DNA from: Emiliania huxleyi CCMP1516
Taxonomy: Eukaryota; Haptophyta; Isochrysidales; Noelaerhabdaceae
DNA: 64,000 bases
Direction: 5' to 3'
NCBI RefSeq assembly: GCF_000372725.1
Contig: NW_005201732.1
Coordinates: 204,743 to 268,742, forward strand
A program made the translations under genes and the position numbers. Positions 62,444 to 64,000 of this stretch are shown here, one piece after another. The notes under the pieces were generated by a model. The model did no database searches. It was not told the DNA's origin and was given only the letters and a program-made list of their open reading frames with translations. Position 1 is the first letter of the stretch. Each line of letters starts with the position of its first letter.

Positions 62444-64000
62444 ATGTCGCTGCGCTATTCGGTTCGCCGCGGCAACCCTGGAGACGAGGCACGGGTGGGC
62501 GACGCCGACGCGGACGAAGGCGCATCTAGCTCAGGCTGGAAGGCTGAGATTGAGTCCATCACCAACGGTGCGGTCGGCCGCAAAACTCGCCGCCACCTCC
62601 TCTGTCTGCACTGAGCCTCCTCGCACTGCGCCCTCTGCAGGCACCCACCCGGCGCTGGTGGCGGAGTTGGCGAGCCACAAGGCGACGATGCAGCAGCAGA
62701 TTACGCAGGCGGAGGCGCTGAAGAATGCGCAGACGAAGAACGTGCTCGCGCTATTCGAGTGCGACAAGAAGCAGGTCGATGATGAGTACAAGGTGCACCA
62801 CGCCTCGCGTCGCCGCCGCCGCCGCCGCCGCCGCCGCCCGCCGCCCGCCGCCCTTCTCGCCCGCGCGCGCGACCGGCCGCGCGTGCCATCACCTGCGCCC
62901 CCGCTCCGCATCTGCTGACCCAACCCGCGTGCTCCCGCGCTGCGCAGGCACAGCTCGAGTTCTTTCAGAGCCGGCTAATCGACTCGCTGGAGCAGAAGCA
63001 GCGCGCGATGGCGAGGCAGGTCGGCTTCAAGCACGGCCGGCGCCCGGCGGACCCCGCCAAGGGCGACGCCAAGGGGGGGGAGGGCGACGCCAAGCGCGCC
63101 AAGGTGGTGTGCACTCCTCGCCGCCGCCCTCCCGGCCGCTGCTTCCCGCTGCCTCTCTCCTCCCTGCACCCTCTGCCCCGCCGCCGCTCACTGCCCTGCG
63201 TCCGTCGCCGCTGCCCTCGCTTGCTGTTGCGCTCTCGTTGCCGCTCGCCCCTCCCTTGCTGCCGCGCTCACTCGCCGCCCTCGCCCGCCGTTTCCCTCAC
63301 TCTCGCCGCGCTTGCCCGCTAGGCGGCGCCCGGGCCGAGCGTGAACTACATGCTCAAGCCCGAAGAGTGCAAGGCCGACATCGAGGAGATCTTGAGGGCG
63401 CGCCGCCGCCGCCCGGCCGGCCGCGCCACGCCTCGCGCGCCAACCCGCCGCCCTCGACTCACCCGCGGCCCTTCTGCCTTGCAGAATGTGGACCACTACA
63501 CAGTGCGCAGCGCCGCGATGGCGAGCGGGGACGCGCACGGCGGCAACGAGGTGTGGTACGACCGGAGCCGGCTGCAGCTGCATTGCCACGGGCACAGCTT
63601 TGAGCGAAACGGCGCCGTCCTCGTCTATCAGCACGGGCAGGTGGCGAGACGCTCCCGAGACGCTCTCCGAGACGTTCCTAGACGCTTCAAGACGCTTCCC
63701 ACCCATCATGCGCCTCTGGATGGCGTCCGCGTCTCTGCGTGCACCCTCTGCTCGCGCCGCCGCGCCCGCTGACACGTCGGCTGACACGTCGGCTGACACG
63801 TCCGCCTCCGCGTCCTCGCAGCGGCTGGAGGACGAGTGGACCATTTCGGCGATGAATGCGGTCGAGACGACGCTGCGGGCGCGCGGCGCCTGCGAGGTCC
63901 GCGCCGTGCGGCGGCGCCCGCCTCACCGCCCCCTCCCCCCACCTTTGCCCGCAGGCGAGCGATGGCGCCAAGCTCAAGGTGACCCTCTCGCAGCTGCGCA
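62444..64000 (+). CDS. Sds3/BRMS1-like subunit of a Sin3 histone deacetylase complex (partial)
   Basis: The ATG at 62444 starts MSLRYSVRRGNPGDEA. The intron 62568-62640 makes NGTHPALVAELASHKATMQQ. The long coiled coil follows (ALFECDKKQVDDEYK joined to AQLEFFQSRLIDSLEQKQRA), then SVNYMLKPEECKADIEEIL, like the Sds3 motif that follows the helix. The piece from 63485 (VDHYTVRSAAMASGD, RLQLHCHGHSFERNGAVLVY) and that at about 63822 (RLEDEWTISAMNAVETTLRA) are C-terminal exons. The gene runs off the window end. Sds3 holds the Sin3-HDAC complex together; that role is inferred. Introns contain short GC-rich or GACGCTTCC/GACACGTC tandem repeats. Confidence 0.75.

Overview
The window is nuclear DNA of a GC-rich unicellular eukaryote. 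Nearly every recognisable gene is a eukaryotic family: EMG1, 14-3-3, HSP90 ending MEEVD, CHIP, MICAL-like, Sds3, RCC1/F-box and BART. Most genes carry short introns, and many of these have a GC donor instead of GT. Several proteins start with signal or transit-like peptides. This combination, with very GC-rich coding sequence, tandem repeats inside introns and long microsatellites, fits a haptophyte alga of the Emiliania/Chrysochromulina type. That placement is inference; I could not run a search. I recognised no tRNA, rRNA or CRISPR array. One 100-N assembly gap lies at 52098-52197.

Layout. 1-3.6 kb: gene-poor, with a 0.9 kb inverted-repeat element. 3.6-5.0 kb: EMG1/NEP1 and a small membrane protein on the plus strand. 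5.3-10.9 kb: a large minus-strand chromatin-reader gene that chains AT-hook, Agenet, CXXC, bromodomain-like, MBD-like, DDT, chromodomain, Tudor-like and WHIM modules. 11-17 kb: repeat-rich, with three interspersed families (called A, B and C here), a (CA)n tract, a SAP-domain gene and a complete 2.5 kb Mutator-like element with a perfect 9-bp target duplication and a decayed PDZ passenger gene. 17-31 kb: 14-3-3, LON-N protein, CUE protein, sphingolipid desaturase, mitochondrial carrier, MICAL-like flavoprotein, a membrane protein and a broken F-box gene. 31.6-37 kb: SET methyltransferase, histidine phosphatase, a small protein and CHIP E3 ligase. 37-39.6 kb: microsatellites and CTGTC arrays. 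39.6-46.2 kb: an organellar membrane protein, an FkbM methyltransferase and an AIF-like/DCC fusion. 46.7-50.1 kb: VOC protein and F-box/RCC1 gene. 50.5-55.4 kb: PH protein, the gap and an acidic/proline-rich protein. 55.7-64 kb: BART protein, RMDN-like protein, HSP90 and an Sds3-like gene that runs off the end.

Two threads stand out. First, at least ten introns begin with a copy of the start of the next exon. Most of them are only 63-79 nt long, as expected if they arose by tandem duplication of an exon segment containing AG|GY. Second, copies of the 91-bp repeat family B sit just upstream of several genes in the gene's own orientation, and one copy appears to supply a start codon. The genes look like a random nuclear neighbourhood rather than one pathway, although two (the multi-reader protein and Sds3) point to histone deacetylation and chromatin control.
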